NCBI RefSeq assembly: GCF_002910905.1
Contig: NZ_NEUE01000151.1
Coordinates: 1-48,719 of the forward strand
Length of the DNA: 48,719 nt
From: Streptomyces sp. SM11
GTDB taxonomy: Bacteria; Actinomycetota; Actinomycetes; Streptomycetales; Streptomycetaceae
Direction: 5' to 3'
Part shown: positions 31,206 to 38,688 of the stretch, one piece after another
How positions within the stretch are numbered: the first letter of the stretch is position 1
Layout of the letters: each line of letters starts with the position of its first letter
The notes under the pieces: model-generated
The model's input: only the letters and a program-made list of their open reading frames with translations
What the model was told of the DNA's origin: nothing
Databases searched by the model: none
Made by a program: the position numbers and the translations under genes

Positions 31206-31306
31206 CGCTTAGGGGGGGTTGCCGAACCGCTTGATAGGTACCGTAGGCAAACCCGAGGCGACGCGCAACCCCCTCTCGCGGTACAGTTCAATAGCCCCCC
31301 TAAGCG
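31206..31306. promoter_or_regulatory. Nested inverted repeats in the E2 divergent control region
   Basis: CGCTTAGGGGGG (31206-31217) is complementary to CCCCCCTAAGCG (31295-31306). Inside lie GGGGGTTGC (31214-31222) and GCAACCCCC (31265-31273). They flank the space between the transfer-operon leader and the HTH gene (31321), so they are candidate operators for that HTH protein, possibly looping. Confidence 0.6.
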
Positions 31307-31320
31307 AGGAGTGGAGAACC

Positions 31321-32166
31321 GTGGACGAGGACATGACGCGGGTCACTGAGATTGCGCAGCCCGTGGCGCGGGCCAAGGCCGCAATCGACCTGATGGGGAC
31401 CTATCAGTCGTGGGTACTGGAGCTGTCCCGAGTTAGGCGTGAAGCCATCGAAGAGGCTCAAGCCGCCGGCATGACACAAGCGGAAATCGCGAAAGAGCTG
31501 GGCGTGTCCCGAGGCCGCGTGGGACAGCTAGCGTCGGCCGGCCCCCCGCCGGAACGCGCCTTCTTCGGCACGGACCGGGTGACCATCTCGTTGGGCGGGA
31601 AGTACGAGGCCGGTAAGGGTCCCGACCAGAAGCCGAGCGAGGTCGTCACCAGGGAAGACCTCAACAACTTCGAGCATCTCCGAGGGATGCTCGCCGGCAT
31701 GAAGCTCGATGCCGGGTACGAGGTGATCCCGCCCTCCGGCATCGTGAACCTGAATCGCGAGAACCACATCGTCGTCTGCGGGCCACGGCTGTCCCCCATC
31801 GTCGCCCAGGTGCTAGAGGGGGATGACAACCTGCGCTTCGAGAAGGACAAAGCCTGGCACCTGGTCGACCGGAAGGCAGGCACGGAGTACCGGTCGCCGA
31901 TGGACGAGGACGGCTCAGCAGGCGACTTCGGGTACCTGGGTCGGCTTCCTCGTCTCGATGGGCGCGGCACCTTCCTGTACATCGCGGGTGTCCACGCCAT
32001 TGGGGCCAACGGCGTCGTTCACTACCTACAACACAACCTGGCTGAGTTGTACCGCGAGGTTCGTTCGCGCCGATTCTCGACCCTGATCTCCTGCCGCTAC
32101 GACCCGAAGACTCTTGAGGTGCTTGAAAGCCGCAGGGTCACTCCGCTGTACCGACACGAGAGCTGA
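31321..32166 (+). CDS. Helix-turn-helix regulator with unknown C-terminal domain
   Basis: The 281-aa protein has a sigma-like/HTH segment at about 44-72 (EEAQAAGMTQAEIAKELGVS). An alpha/beta domain of about 200 residues follows, which I do not recognise. It includes NHIVVCGPRLSPIVAQVLEG, a GYLGRLPRLDGRGTFLYIAG segment and SRRFSTLISCRYD, and looks Rossmann-like, perhaps binding a small ligand. GTG 31321 has GAGGAG and GGAG upstream; ATG 31333 is an alternative. It is 2 bases from the PP2C-like gene and probably acts with it. Confidence 0.78.
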   Translation: MDEDMTRVTEIAQPVARAKAAIDLMGTYQSWVLELSRVRREAIEEAQAAGMTQAEIAKELGVSRGRVGQLASAGPPPERAFFGTDRVTISLGGKYEAGKGPDQKPSEVVTREDLNNFEHLRGMLAGMKLDAGYEVIPPSGIVNLNRENHIVVCGPRLSPIVAQVLEGDDNLRFEKDKAWHLVDRKAGTEYRSPMDEDGSAGDFGYLGRLPRLDGRGTFLYIAGVHAIGANGVVHYLQHNLAELYREVRSRRFSTLISCRYDPKTLEVLESRRVTPLYRHES

Positions 32167-32168
32167 GC

Positions 32169-32975
32169 ATGCGCGTCTCCATTGACACACTCCCAGGCGG
32201 AGCCAACCCGAATGAAGACTGGGTGGCGGGCACACCCTCGCTGGCGATCGTCCTTGACGGGTTGAGTACCGCCGGCCTCAGCACTGGTTGCAGCCACGGA
32301 GTTCCGTGGTACGTCGCACATCTCGGGGGACAGTTGCTTGCGTGCCTTGCGGACCCAGACCGGTCACTCTCCGAAGGACTGTCAGAGGCCCTAGAACGGG
32401 TTGCTCACCTGCACCCTGAGTGCGACCTAAAGAACCCTGGTACCCCGTCTGCCACTGTGGCCGTTCTCCGTCGCCGGTATGAGCTGCTCGATCATCTCGT
32501 GCTGGCGGACTCCCCCATCGTCCTCGCTACCAACGAGGGCTTCACGGTGCTGACTGATCTGCGCGTCGACTCTGTACTACCGGAGCTACGAGCCGAAGTA
32601 GAGCGGCACGAGACCCACACCGCAAGGCACCGGGAGGCGCTGCAGCGATTCGTCCTCGCGCAGCGGCAGGTCCGTAATACTCCTGAGGGCTACTGGGTGG
32701 CTGCTGGGGACGCCAGAGCAGCAGCGCACGCCCTGACAAGCAGCACCCCGCTCAAGGAGGTCCATGACGCAGTAGTCATGTCAGACGGGGTGTCGCGGCT
32801 TGTCACGGAGTACCGGACAGCGAGCTGGGCCGATGTGTTCACAACCCTGAGGTCCAGCGGCCCCCGACAGTTGATCCAGAATGTGCGGGATACAGAGGCC
32901 ACAGACCCTACCGGGCGCCGGTGGCCCCGGTACAAATCAGGGGATGATGCCGCAGTGGCCTACTGCCAGTGGTGA
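32169..32975 (+). CDS. PP2C-like serine/threonine phosphatase
   Basis: The 268-aa protein has PP2C metal-site motifs: NEDW at 15-18, VLDGLS at 28-33 (D30, G31), SATVAVLRRR at about 95-104, VMSDGVSRL at 203-211 and KSGDDAAVAY at 256-265. It could dephosphorylate Ser/Thr residues of the HTH partner or a host kinase target. A phosphatase next to the key regulator is unusual for AICEs, and this gene takes the place that the Nudix gene has in E1. Confidence 0.78.
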   Translation: MRVSIDTLPGGANPNEDWVAGTPSLAIVLDGLSTAGLSTGCSHGVPWYVAHLGGQLLACLADPDRSLSEGLSEALERVAHLHPECDLKNPGTPSATVAVLRRRYELLDHLVLADSPIVLATNEGFTVLTDLRVDSVLPELRAEVERHETHTARHREALQRFVLAQRQVRNTPEGYWVAAGDARAAAHALTSSTPLKEVHDAVVMSDGVSRLVTEYRTASWADVFTTLRSSGPRQLIQNVRDTEATDPTGRRWPRYKSGDDAAVAYCQW

Positions 32976-33301
32976 ATCCGGTGGCTTGGCTCGGATTGCT
33001 TGCGTAGCGTCCAGTGGTGCTTATTGACCGGGGTTCTGAGGACGCGATGGATCTGCAATCTACAAACGCATGCCCAGACTGGCGGACTTCACCGCCATCC
33101 ACCTGACTATCGTCGATAACTCGCCCACCGACTTCGTTGACTTCGCCGGTTTCTAAGCAAAGAACGCCGACGGAGGCGAAGCTCAGCGTGACAGCGTGAT
33201 GACAGTAGGCAAATTTGGTGCTAACTATCGACGCCCTCGTCACCGAAACCTTCCCGGCGCCCAAGGGCGGGCTCCAGGCATCACGGGGGAGACATCGGGC
33301 A
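32976..33301. other. Gap between PP2C-like gene and DUF2290 gene
   Basis: No convincing gene. A 28-codon frame from ATG 33070 to TAA 33156 (MPRLADFTAIHLTIVDNSPT) reads protein-like but has no ribosome-binding site, so it may be a remnant of a lost gene. The boundary of the lower-GC cargo falls here. Confidence 0.35.
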
Positions 33302-33961
33302 TCAATTCCACCAGATATGCGGATCACCTCTTTCTTCCTCGGTGATAGTTCTACCAACGTCACGTTGGCGCGCACCTCTAATGAAATATTCAGAGTGCAT
33401 TTTCCAATGATGTGCGTAGAAATTTCGAAAAATAAAATCCACGAATTTACCCACACGCAAGGGTGCCGCACACGCGATTCGACAGTTAGAGCTATTGATT
33501 GTCAAATGTGCTGCAGGGTGTCCGGGCGCAGCGTTATCGGGGTCGTAATCAAATCGCACTGGAGAGTGCAACACCATACTGGTCGGGTCTGTCTCCATAT
33601 GTAAATCGACGACATCAAGCACCGCATCACGCAAAAGCATTTCCGGATCTATTCGATACGGACACGGAACGTAGGCGAGTCGATGTCCAGAGATTCTACC
33701 GTCACTGACTTCATACGTGATCTGCAGTAGAGCTCCGTCGAAGAGGAGAGCAGAATAGGCGCCAGCCTCTACCCAATTACGATAGTCCTGGAGGCTTGGA
33801 TCTTTTCGACTTACCAGAAAAGGGCGGCCGGCGTGAACTGAATGCCAGGAAACTCGATTGCCGGAAACCGACACCTGATTCCGATAAGGGACGATTCCCG
33901 CAATGGACAGGTAGTCCAAAACGTTGACTACCTCATCGCGGATCGCCCTAGTCGTCGTCAC
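33302..33961 (-). CDS. DUF2290 protein, partner of defence helicase
   Basis: This 219-aa protein matches DUF2290 as I know it: an N-terminal helical region (RDEVVNVLDYLSIAGIVPYR), a beta-rich centre, and the C-terminal signature DFIFRNFYAHHWKMHSEYFI. Function is unknown. The pair helicase plus DUF2290 is a recognised anti-phage system first noted in phage-satellite hotspots. It starts at a GTG (33961) inside the end of the helicase gene (14-base overlap), so both are made from one mRNA. Low GC compared with the transfer genes. Confidence 0.85.
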   Translation of the reverse strand: MTTTRAIRDEVVNVLDYLSIAGIVPYRNQVSVSGNRVSWHSVHAGRPFLVSRKDPSLQDYRNWVEAGAYSALLFDGALLQITYEVSDGRISGHRLAYVPCPYRIDPEMLLRDAVLDVVDLHMETDPTSMVLHSPVRFDYDPDNAAPGHPAAHLTINSSNCRIACAAPLRVGKFVDFIFRNFYAHHWKMHSEYFIRGARQRDVGRTITEEERGDPHIWWN

Positions 33962-36095
33962 CCGTGAACTCTTCCTGCATTCTGGCTACCAGTCGAGTGC
34001 GCAGAGACAGCGGCAGATCATGCAGCTCAATCTCATCTTTCTCAAACGCATCGATGAACGCTTGCAGTCCTTGAGTTGCCCTCTTAACGGACTCCTTTGT
34101 CACACCGGTGCGATCTTTATAGATATGCCGCAGTTTAGCCAGCTTTTGGGCGGTGGGAATCCTAAAGGAAAGCTGGAAGTTCGCGCTCTGCACAGCCTCT
34201 GCCTCTGTGGAGATGAGGTCCATATCCGCGCCCCATCCAGCAATCCTCACCCAGGCACGGCTTCGCGTAATTGCCGTAAAGAGAGTGTTCCGCTGCGTGA
34301 CCGGGTTATGTGAGCTGGCGGCCTTCTGCGCGTCGACGACATACACCATTGGGGCCTCGTTGCCCTTGGCGCGATAAATGTGTGCAAGCGCTACAGAGCC
34401 TGGCACGAAGACGGTGTCGACGCTGGTATTAACGCCTACAAGGTGGGAGTTGATGCCGTACGCTTGGAGTGCCTGCATCAGCTTAGGCGCGCGAGACTTT
34501 GCCCGCATCACGTCAGGCAAAACAATCAAAACGTCATCAGCTTCGAGCTCGTCGTCGGTTAGATTCTTCCTGATCTGACTGGCTACCCAGGCGTCTTGCG
34601 AAGTTTGATCGTCGAATTTCCTGAGGAATACAGCATCAGTTTCCTTGAGGAGACGTGGGAAGTACGCCGGGTAACTTGACTCTGAACGCTTTAGCGTGAC
34701 CTGTTCACCTAGCCCCAATTCGCCGCGTACTACGTTGTAGCCGATTTCCTTCCACAATTTTGGATCGTCGAAATGTTGCACTAGGCCGCCAGCACGATAA
34801 ACGCCGATCCCGAGAGCGTGAGCAGTGGCCAAAGCCCAAGGCGTATTGCGGTAGCAGACGGGCAATACAATATCTCTGCGGGGTTCATTATCACCCGATG
34901 CGAGACTTACCAAGCTCTCTCCGGAGGGACTCTTACCGAACAGATCGTCCGTACTGGGCATAGCGGTTTCTGAGAGCTTCTGAAGTTCGTCGAATCCCCA
35001 AACAATACGCTTTGGGTCCTTGGTCAGCAAGTAGACAAGCTGAAAGAACTCGGGCGGAAGGTCTTGAGCCTCATCAATCAAAACAGCATCGAAAACCGGC
35101 TCGGGATTGCTTTGCTGAGCGACAGCAAGAAGCTCTCTGCAGATGCCCTGAAAAGCGTTATCCATCCCGTAGGTTGCGCGAGCGTAATTGTAGTCACGCG
35201 GCGTCACTCCGAGGGCAGAAGCCATCTCGCTGTACACACCTGCACGCGCACCCGAACCCCACGAATGCATAATCTGCAAGCGCTGTTCATCAGGACGGTC
35301 ATTGCTATATTCGAATGTGAACCGAGTAATAAGGTCATTGATTTGTTGATATAGTGCTCGCGAATGGAAGGTGACCGCAATACGCCATTCCGGATGTTGC
35401 GTGTGTAGGTAAGCCGCCTTCAGGGCGAGCACAATGGTTTTGCCGGACCCTGCAAGACCTCGAATCCTCTGAGGCCCCTCAGGCGTTTCGATTGCGGCAG
35501 CTTTTTGCCACCGGTCCAGGTTGGCGATACCTCGTTCGATCTCCTTGAGTACCGCACCCCGAGAGGATTCCTGCCGTACAGAAGCCCTCTTCTTCGCTGG
35601 TTTGATATTTGTGACCCGTTGAAGCGCCGCCTGAAGCGATCGTTCGATCTCTTCATTTACCGCTGGAAGTTGAGAAACCCATTGCGCAATCTGGTCAATA
35701 CTTGTGTAAACGCCTTCCGTCTCATGAGGCGGAAGACTGATCGGGTCAGCAAATACAGTAACGGTGTTAATGTCCAAGTTAAGCCGACGCCCACGGCGAA
35801 GCGAGTCATGCTTGCTTAGCGTGCTATCCAATACGGCATAGAGGCGATCTTGGGATGCAGTGAACTTTTCCCAATCTTCGTCATTCTCAGGCTGCCCATC
35901 AGCAAGAAGAAATGCTACTAGCCCGTGATCGCGGCTTACGAGGAGAGCATCCACTTCGACTCGGTCATCTGCCGTTGTCAGAACTGGGTATCCCAAGTAG
36001 ATAGTGCCGTTGTTGACGTGCGGCTTGAGCGTTTCTGCGAGTCGTGACGCGGTCGCTCGATCTCGACTCTCGCCATACACAACTTCCAACGACAT
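33948..36095 (-). CDS. UvrD-like SF1 helicase of a helicase-DUF2290 defence pair
   Basis: The 715-aa protein has Walker A GLAGSGKT at 213-220, DEAQD (341-345) as Walker B, and VCYRNTPWALATAHALG as motif IV-like. A C-terminal UvrD_C region holds MVYVVDAQKA and TLFTAITRSRAWV (motif VI, with RSR). The first 150 residues resemble a nuclease-related (NERD-like) domain: VEVDALLVSRDHGLVAF has the D of a PD-(D/E)XK site, but the expected ExK strand reads AFLLADG, so nuclease activity may be lost. ATG 36095, with AGGA nine bases upstream; longer readings are unlikely. Confidence 0.87.
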   Translation of the reverse strand: MSLEVVYGESRDRATASRLAETLKPHVNNGTIYLGYPVLTTADDRVEVDALLVSRDHGLVAFLLADGQPENDEDWEKFTASQDRLYAVLDSTLSKHDSLRRGRRLNLDINTVTVFADPISLPPHETEGVYTSIDQIAQWVSQLPAVNEEIERSLQAALQRVTNIKPAKKRASVRQESSRGAVLKEIERGIANLDRWQKAAAIETPEGPQRIRGLAGSGKTIVLALKAAYLHTQHPEWRIAVTFHSRALYQQINDLITRFTFEYSNDRPDEQRLQIMHSWGSGARAGVYSEMASALGVTPRDYNYARATYGMDNAFQGICRELLAVAQQSNPEPVFDAVLIDEAQDLPPEFFQLVYLLTKDPKRIVWGFDELQKLSETAMPSTDDLFGKSPSGESLVSLASGDNEPRRDIVLPVCYRNTPWALATAHALGIGVYRAGGLVQHFDDPKLWKEIGYNVVRGELGLGEQVTLKRSESSYPAYFPRLLKETDAVFLRKFDDQTSQDAWVASQIRKNLTDDELEADDVLIVLPDVMRAKSRAPKLMQALQAYGINSHLVGVNTSVDTVFVPGSVALAHIYRAKGNEAPMVYVVDAQKAASSHNPVTQRNTLFTAITRSRAWVRIAGWGADMDLISTEAEAVQSANFQLSFRIPTAQKLAKLRHIYKDRTGVTKESVKRATQGLQAFIDAFEKDEIELHDLPLSLRTRLVARMQEEFTGDDD

Positions 36096-36444
36096 AGGGA
36101 AAATCCTTCGATCGAACACTGGGCGCGGCTTGGGATGTAGTTCGTAAATACCCAGACATTGGGTGAATCGATGTGCTAGTTGTAGCCGTCTGGTGATGCG
36201 CAGGGCATGCGGCGGCCCTCGGCCGTTGCCTGACAGTTGATGGACTGTCGAGGTAGCTCTTCCCAAGAGTAGCCACGACTGTTGCAGAGTACTGCTCGAA
36301 GGCGGCACTTGACCCTCAGCCCCTGTTCGCCAGCGGGTTGCCACTCTTCAGGCCGGCGCTCACGAGGGACGTAGGGGGGGCGTTGTGGGCGAGCAGCTGT
36401 AGTAAGACCACACCTCCTTCGTACTCCCGCACGAGGCTTGAGCT
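36096..36444. other. Gap upstream of the helicase gene
   Basis: Should hold the minus-strand promoter of helicase-DUF2290 and the end of the ScoMcrA-like transcript. I see no gene, repeat or strong hairpin in it. Confidence 0.4.
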
Positions 36445-38115
36445 CTACCCGAGAGCGTCTTCGTGCCGCCGCTTAGCCGCTACCTTGAGTAGTCGCCGTA
36501 GCTGCTCCCGGTTCTCACCGTAGGTCTTCAGCGCGTGGCAATTTGGGCAGAGAGCGATCATGTTCCATGGAACATCGGGCCCGCCCTTGGTCAGATCACG
36601 CACATGATCCACCTGAAGGATCGGCAGTCCGGCGGTCGTCCGCTCTTTGGGATGTCCCTCGCACTTAGGGCTTTCGCAATCCCCGTTGCTTCTTGCGATG
36701 ACAGCCGCTCTTGCGGCGGGGTCCCGAACAAAGCGGTCGGCGAGTGTCGGCTTCTTCAGCTGACCTCGCCGTGAGGCGTTCGCTTCCGCCCTGCGCGCCA
36801 GGCGTTTGTACGCGTCCCTATCGCTCTCCAAGGCGTCACGTTCTTTAGGGTCTACGTCACCAGGACGGTAGTTGACGGTGTCGTCATGCAACTCGCCTGT
36901 GTCAGCCTCTAGCGCTGCCACGACGTCCGGAGGCCACGTCTCAGGCTGCGGAGAGGGGACGGGGGCCAGCACCCAGAGGAACTCACGTCGTGGCCGCTTG
37001 TCCTCTCCGATGCCCCACCGAAACCGACGTTGAACGATGACAACCCAGGTCTCGAAACTCCAGTCCTCCTGGAAAGGCTTGTGCCAGTAGCGCAGAGGTC
37101 GACCGGCAGCCTGATGCTCCGCCATGAGCTCGTTGCCGTCGGTGATCTTCTGGTCGCCAGACAGTCCATCTCCGACGTAGGCGACCCAGTTTGTGTCCGG
37201 GATACGGCCGTCGTCATATGGCCCTTTGTCGTCCGAGAAGGCGCTCAGGATCCCGTCTGCGAGGCAGCCGATTCCTCCCATCTTCTGGCCACCGTAGACA
37301 CGCCAGATGGCGTCCCGATCCTTGAACCGCTCACCGAGCACCGGACGCAGAGCATCCGCCCACCTGCCGGCGAGCGAATTGTGTAGACCGAGGTCTTCCA
37401 ACAGCCCAGGAGGGAGCGGAAAGAAGTAGCGCAGGAGCAGCCCTGCCGCGGCACCCGCGGCGACTTCAGGCTGTGACAACAGCAGCGCGTAGTCATCCTC
37501 GCGGAGACCACCTGCCGGATCTACCCCGTTCAAGGACCCCAGGGTGGGACGGCGCCCCCGACTGGTGAGAGTGAGCTCGTGTCCATGGTCCACAGTCCAC
37601 AGGTCGTCATGCACCAGTGCCCAGAACGGGTACCTCGTGGCGTCAACACCGTCCTCGGCCTGGCCGTACTTCTCCATCAGCGGCGCCATGGCGTCACGTG
37701 TCGTCGACCACGACTGCATGCGCGGCGCCCCCGCCAGGGCCTGCCCAATTGCCCATAGGAGAAGCAGCGGGCGGTGGAGCGGCGGTCCCCCCGCACGCCG
37801 TGCCGGCCGGACGTCCCCAACCCGCCGTTGGAACGTCTTGGGCGGCTCCACGACAGTGAACCCCTCCCTCCTCAACCAAGCCACGGCACCCTTCAGACCA
37901 CCACTGAGCTGGTAGTGCTTGAGCGCGCTTCCGAAGTCGTAGAGATGCGCAACACCCGCTATGGCCTTGGAGTCGTACTGCCTCCCCTCATGCAAAAGCA
38001 GGTACGTGACAGCCGCGCCGTAGCCATAGGTCTCCCGAAATGCTTCAGGACCGAGGCGGTCGTGCTCTGCAATCGCACGCAGGATGCCGGCGCGCGTGAT
38101 CTCAGAAGGTGCCAT
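36445..38115 (-). CDS. ScoMcrA-like type IV restriction endonuclease
   Basis: The 556-aa protein has four parts in the order of ScoMcrA from S. coelicolor. A head domain (about 5-92, ITRAGILRAIAEHDRLGPEA) comes first. A sulfur-binding domain follows (about 113-175, HRPLLLLWAIGQAL to PFWALVHDDLW). An SRA-like base-flipping domain spans about 265-390 (WRVYGGQKMGGI, WVAYVGDGLSGDQKITDGNE). The C-terminal HNH nuclease has H504 in ILQVDHVRDL, N518 and H527 plus C480, C485, C523 and C526. ScoMcrA cuts DNA bearing 5-methylcytosine or phosphorothioate, so this protein likely attacks modified invading DNA. ATG 38115; GTG 38121 in the same frame is possible. Confidence 0.87.
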   Translation of the reverse strand: MAPSEITRAGILRAIAEHDRLGPEAFRETYGYGAAVTYLLLHEGRQYDSKAIAGVAHLYDFGSALKHYQLSGGLKGAVAWLRREGFTVVEPPKTFQRRVGDVRPARRAGGPPLHRPLLLLWAIGQALAGAPRMQSWSTTRDAMAPLMEKYGQAEDGVDATRYPFWALVHDDLWTVDHGHELTLTSRGRRPTLGSLNGVDPAGGLREDDYALLLSQPEVAAGAAAGLLLRYFFPLPPGLLEDLGLHNSLAGRWADALRPVLGERFKDRDAIWRVYGGQKMGGIGCLADGILSAFSDDKGPYDDGRIPDTNWVAYVGDGLSGDQKITDGNELMAEHQAAGRPLRYWHKPFQEDWSFETWVVIVQRRFRWGIGEDKRPRREFLWVLAPVPSPQPETWPPDVVAALEADTGELHDDTVNYRPGDVDPKERDALESDRDAYKRLARRAEANASRRGQLKKPTLADRFVRDPAARAAVIARSNGDCESPKCEGHPKERTTAGLPILQVDHVRDLTKGGPDVPWNMIALCPNCHALKTYGENREQLRRLLKVAAKRRHEDALG

Positions 38116-38188
38116 GGCCACACGGTAGATCACGGCACTGACAACGAACCTGCGTCGCATCCTCGGGGTGTGAGGCTGTCTCCTCGCT

Positions 38189-38209
38189 CGTTGTCCTGCT
38201 CTTTGTCCA
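38189..38209 (+). repeat. Integrase arm-type site, right end of E2
   Basis: Matches 20789-20809 at 19 of 21 positions. It lies 98 bp before core 3. A preceding GCTGTCTCC also resembles TTGTCTCAG near the left end. Confidence 0.6.
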
Positions 38210-38306
38210 GTTCGCTCACGGCCGACGTAGTTCGCCGTCGTACGTCGGGCCTCTCTGAGCTGCCGCGTGAACGCACATGAACCTCCACGAACCGGGACTC
38301 GCACAG

Positions 38307-38384
38307 TTGGAAAGCGTGTTGGGGGCAACCCCTCACGAGTTCGAATCTCGTATCCTCCGCCATTGCTCTCACCGGGCAATACGT
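38307..38384 (+). repeat. Attachment core copy 3 (E2/E3 junction)
   Basis: Third copy of the 78-bp core. The upstream bases do not restore a tRNA. No fourth copy is present up to 48719, so the right end of E3 lies outside the window. Confidence 0.95.
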
Positions 38385-38422
38385 CGAAGGCCCCCGCAGC
38401 TCGCTGCGGGGGCCTTCGACGT
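38381..38422. terminator. Terminator hairpin after core 3
   Basis: A perfect 19-bp inverted repeat (38381-38399 with 38404-38422) has the tetraloop CTCG. The stem core differs from copies 1 and 2 (GCCCCCGCAG in place of GCCCCACCG-like sequence) while length and loop size are kept. Confidence 0.75.
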
Positions 38423-38425
38423 TGA

Positions 38426-38447
38426 GGGTTGCAGTTTGGGTTGCAGT
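38426..38447 (+). repeat. Direct repeats next to core 3 (arm-type site candidates, E3)
   Basis: GGGTTGCAGT occurs twice (38426-38435 and 38438-38447) with a 12-bp period. By position it corresponds to the arm-type sites of E1 and E2. The partner at the right end is outside the window. The rest of the gap to 38688 shows no gene. Confidence 0.5.
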
Positions 38448-38688
38448 CGTCACGGTCCCCGCCGATCCGACGCCCGCTGCACGCACTGCGAAGACGATCC
38501 CCGCGTGCCATCACCTGCTTGGCCCCATGTCGAGCCGAGAGGCACCACCCGTGGACTCTGGTGCCATCTGTCCGACCGCTCCACGGATGTGCGGCGCTCA
38601 GTCACCCCACGAGACGGTGCGGCGCCGAGTAGCATCATCTGACCGATATGACGGGCCATCAAGCACATCAGGGCCATAGGGGTGGAAG

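Larger units (their letters stand above)
20661..38384. mobile_element. E2: AICE-type integrative conjugative element
   Basis: Lies between core copies 2 and 3. It has the same minus-strand plan as E1 but mostly different accessory genes: a DUF6284-type protein, spread-like membrane proteins, RRQRL protein, Tra, prim-pol, Rep, Xis, Int. An HTH plus PP2C-like pair is the divergent plus-strand control unit. The cargo is helicase-DUF2290 and a ScoMcrA-like endonuclease next to the distal end. Arm-type sites at 20789-20809 and 38189-38209 match. Confidence 0.88.

Noticed and set aside
33215..33604. Plus-strand 129-codon frame opposite the DUF2290 gene
   Set aside because: The minus frame carries recognisable DUF2290 sequence coupled to the helicase gene; the plus frame has no known features.
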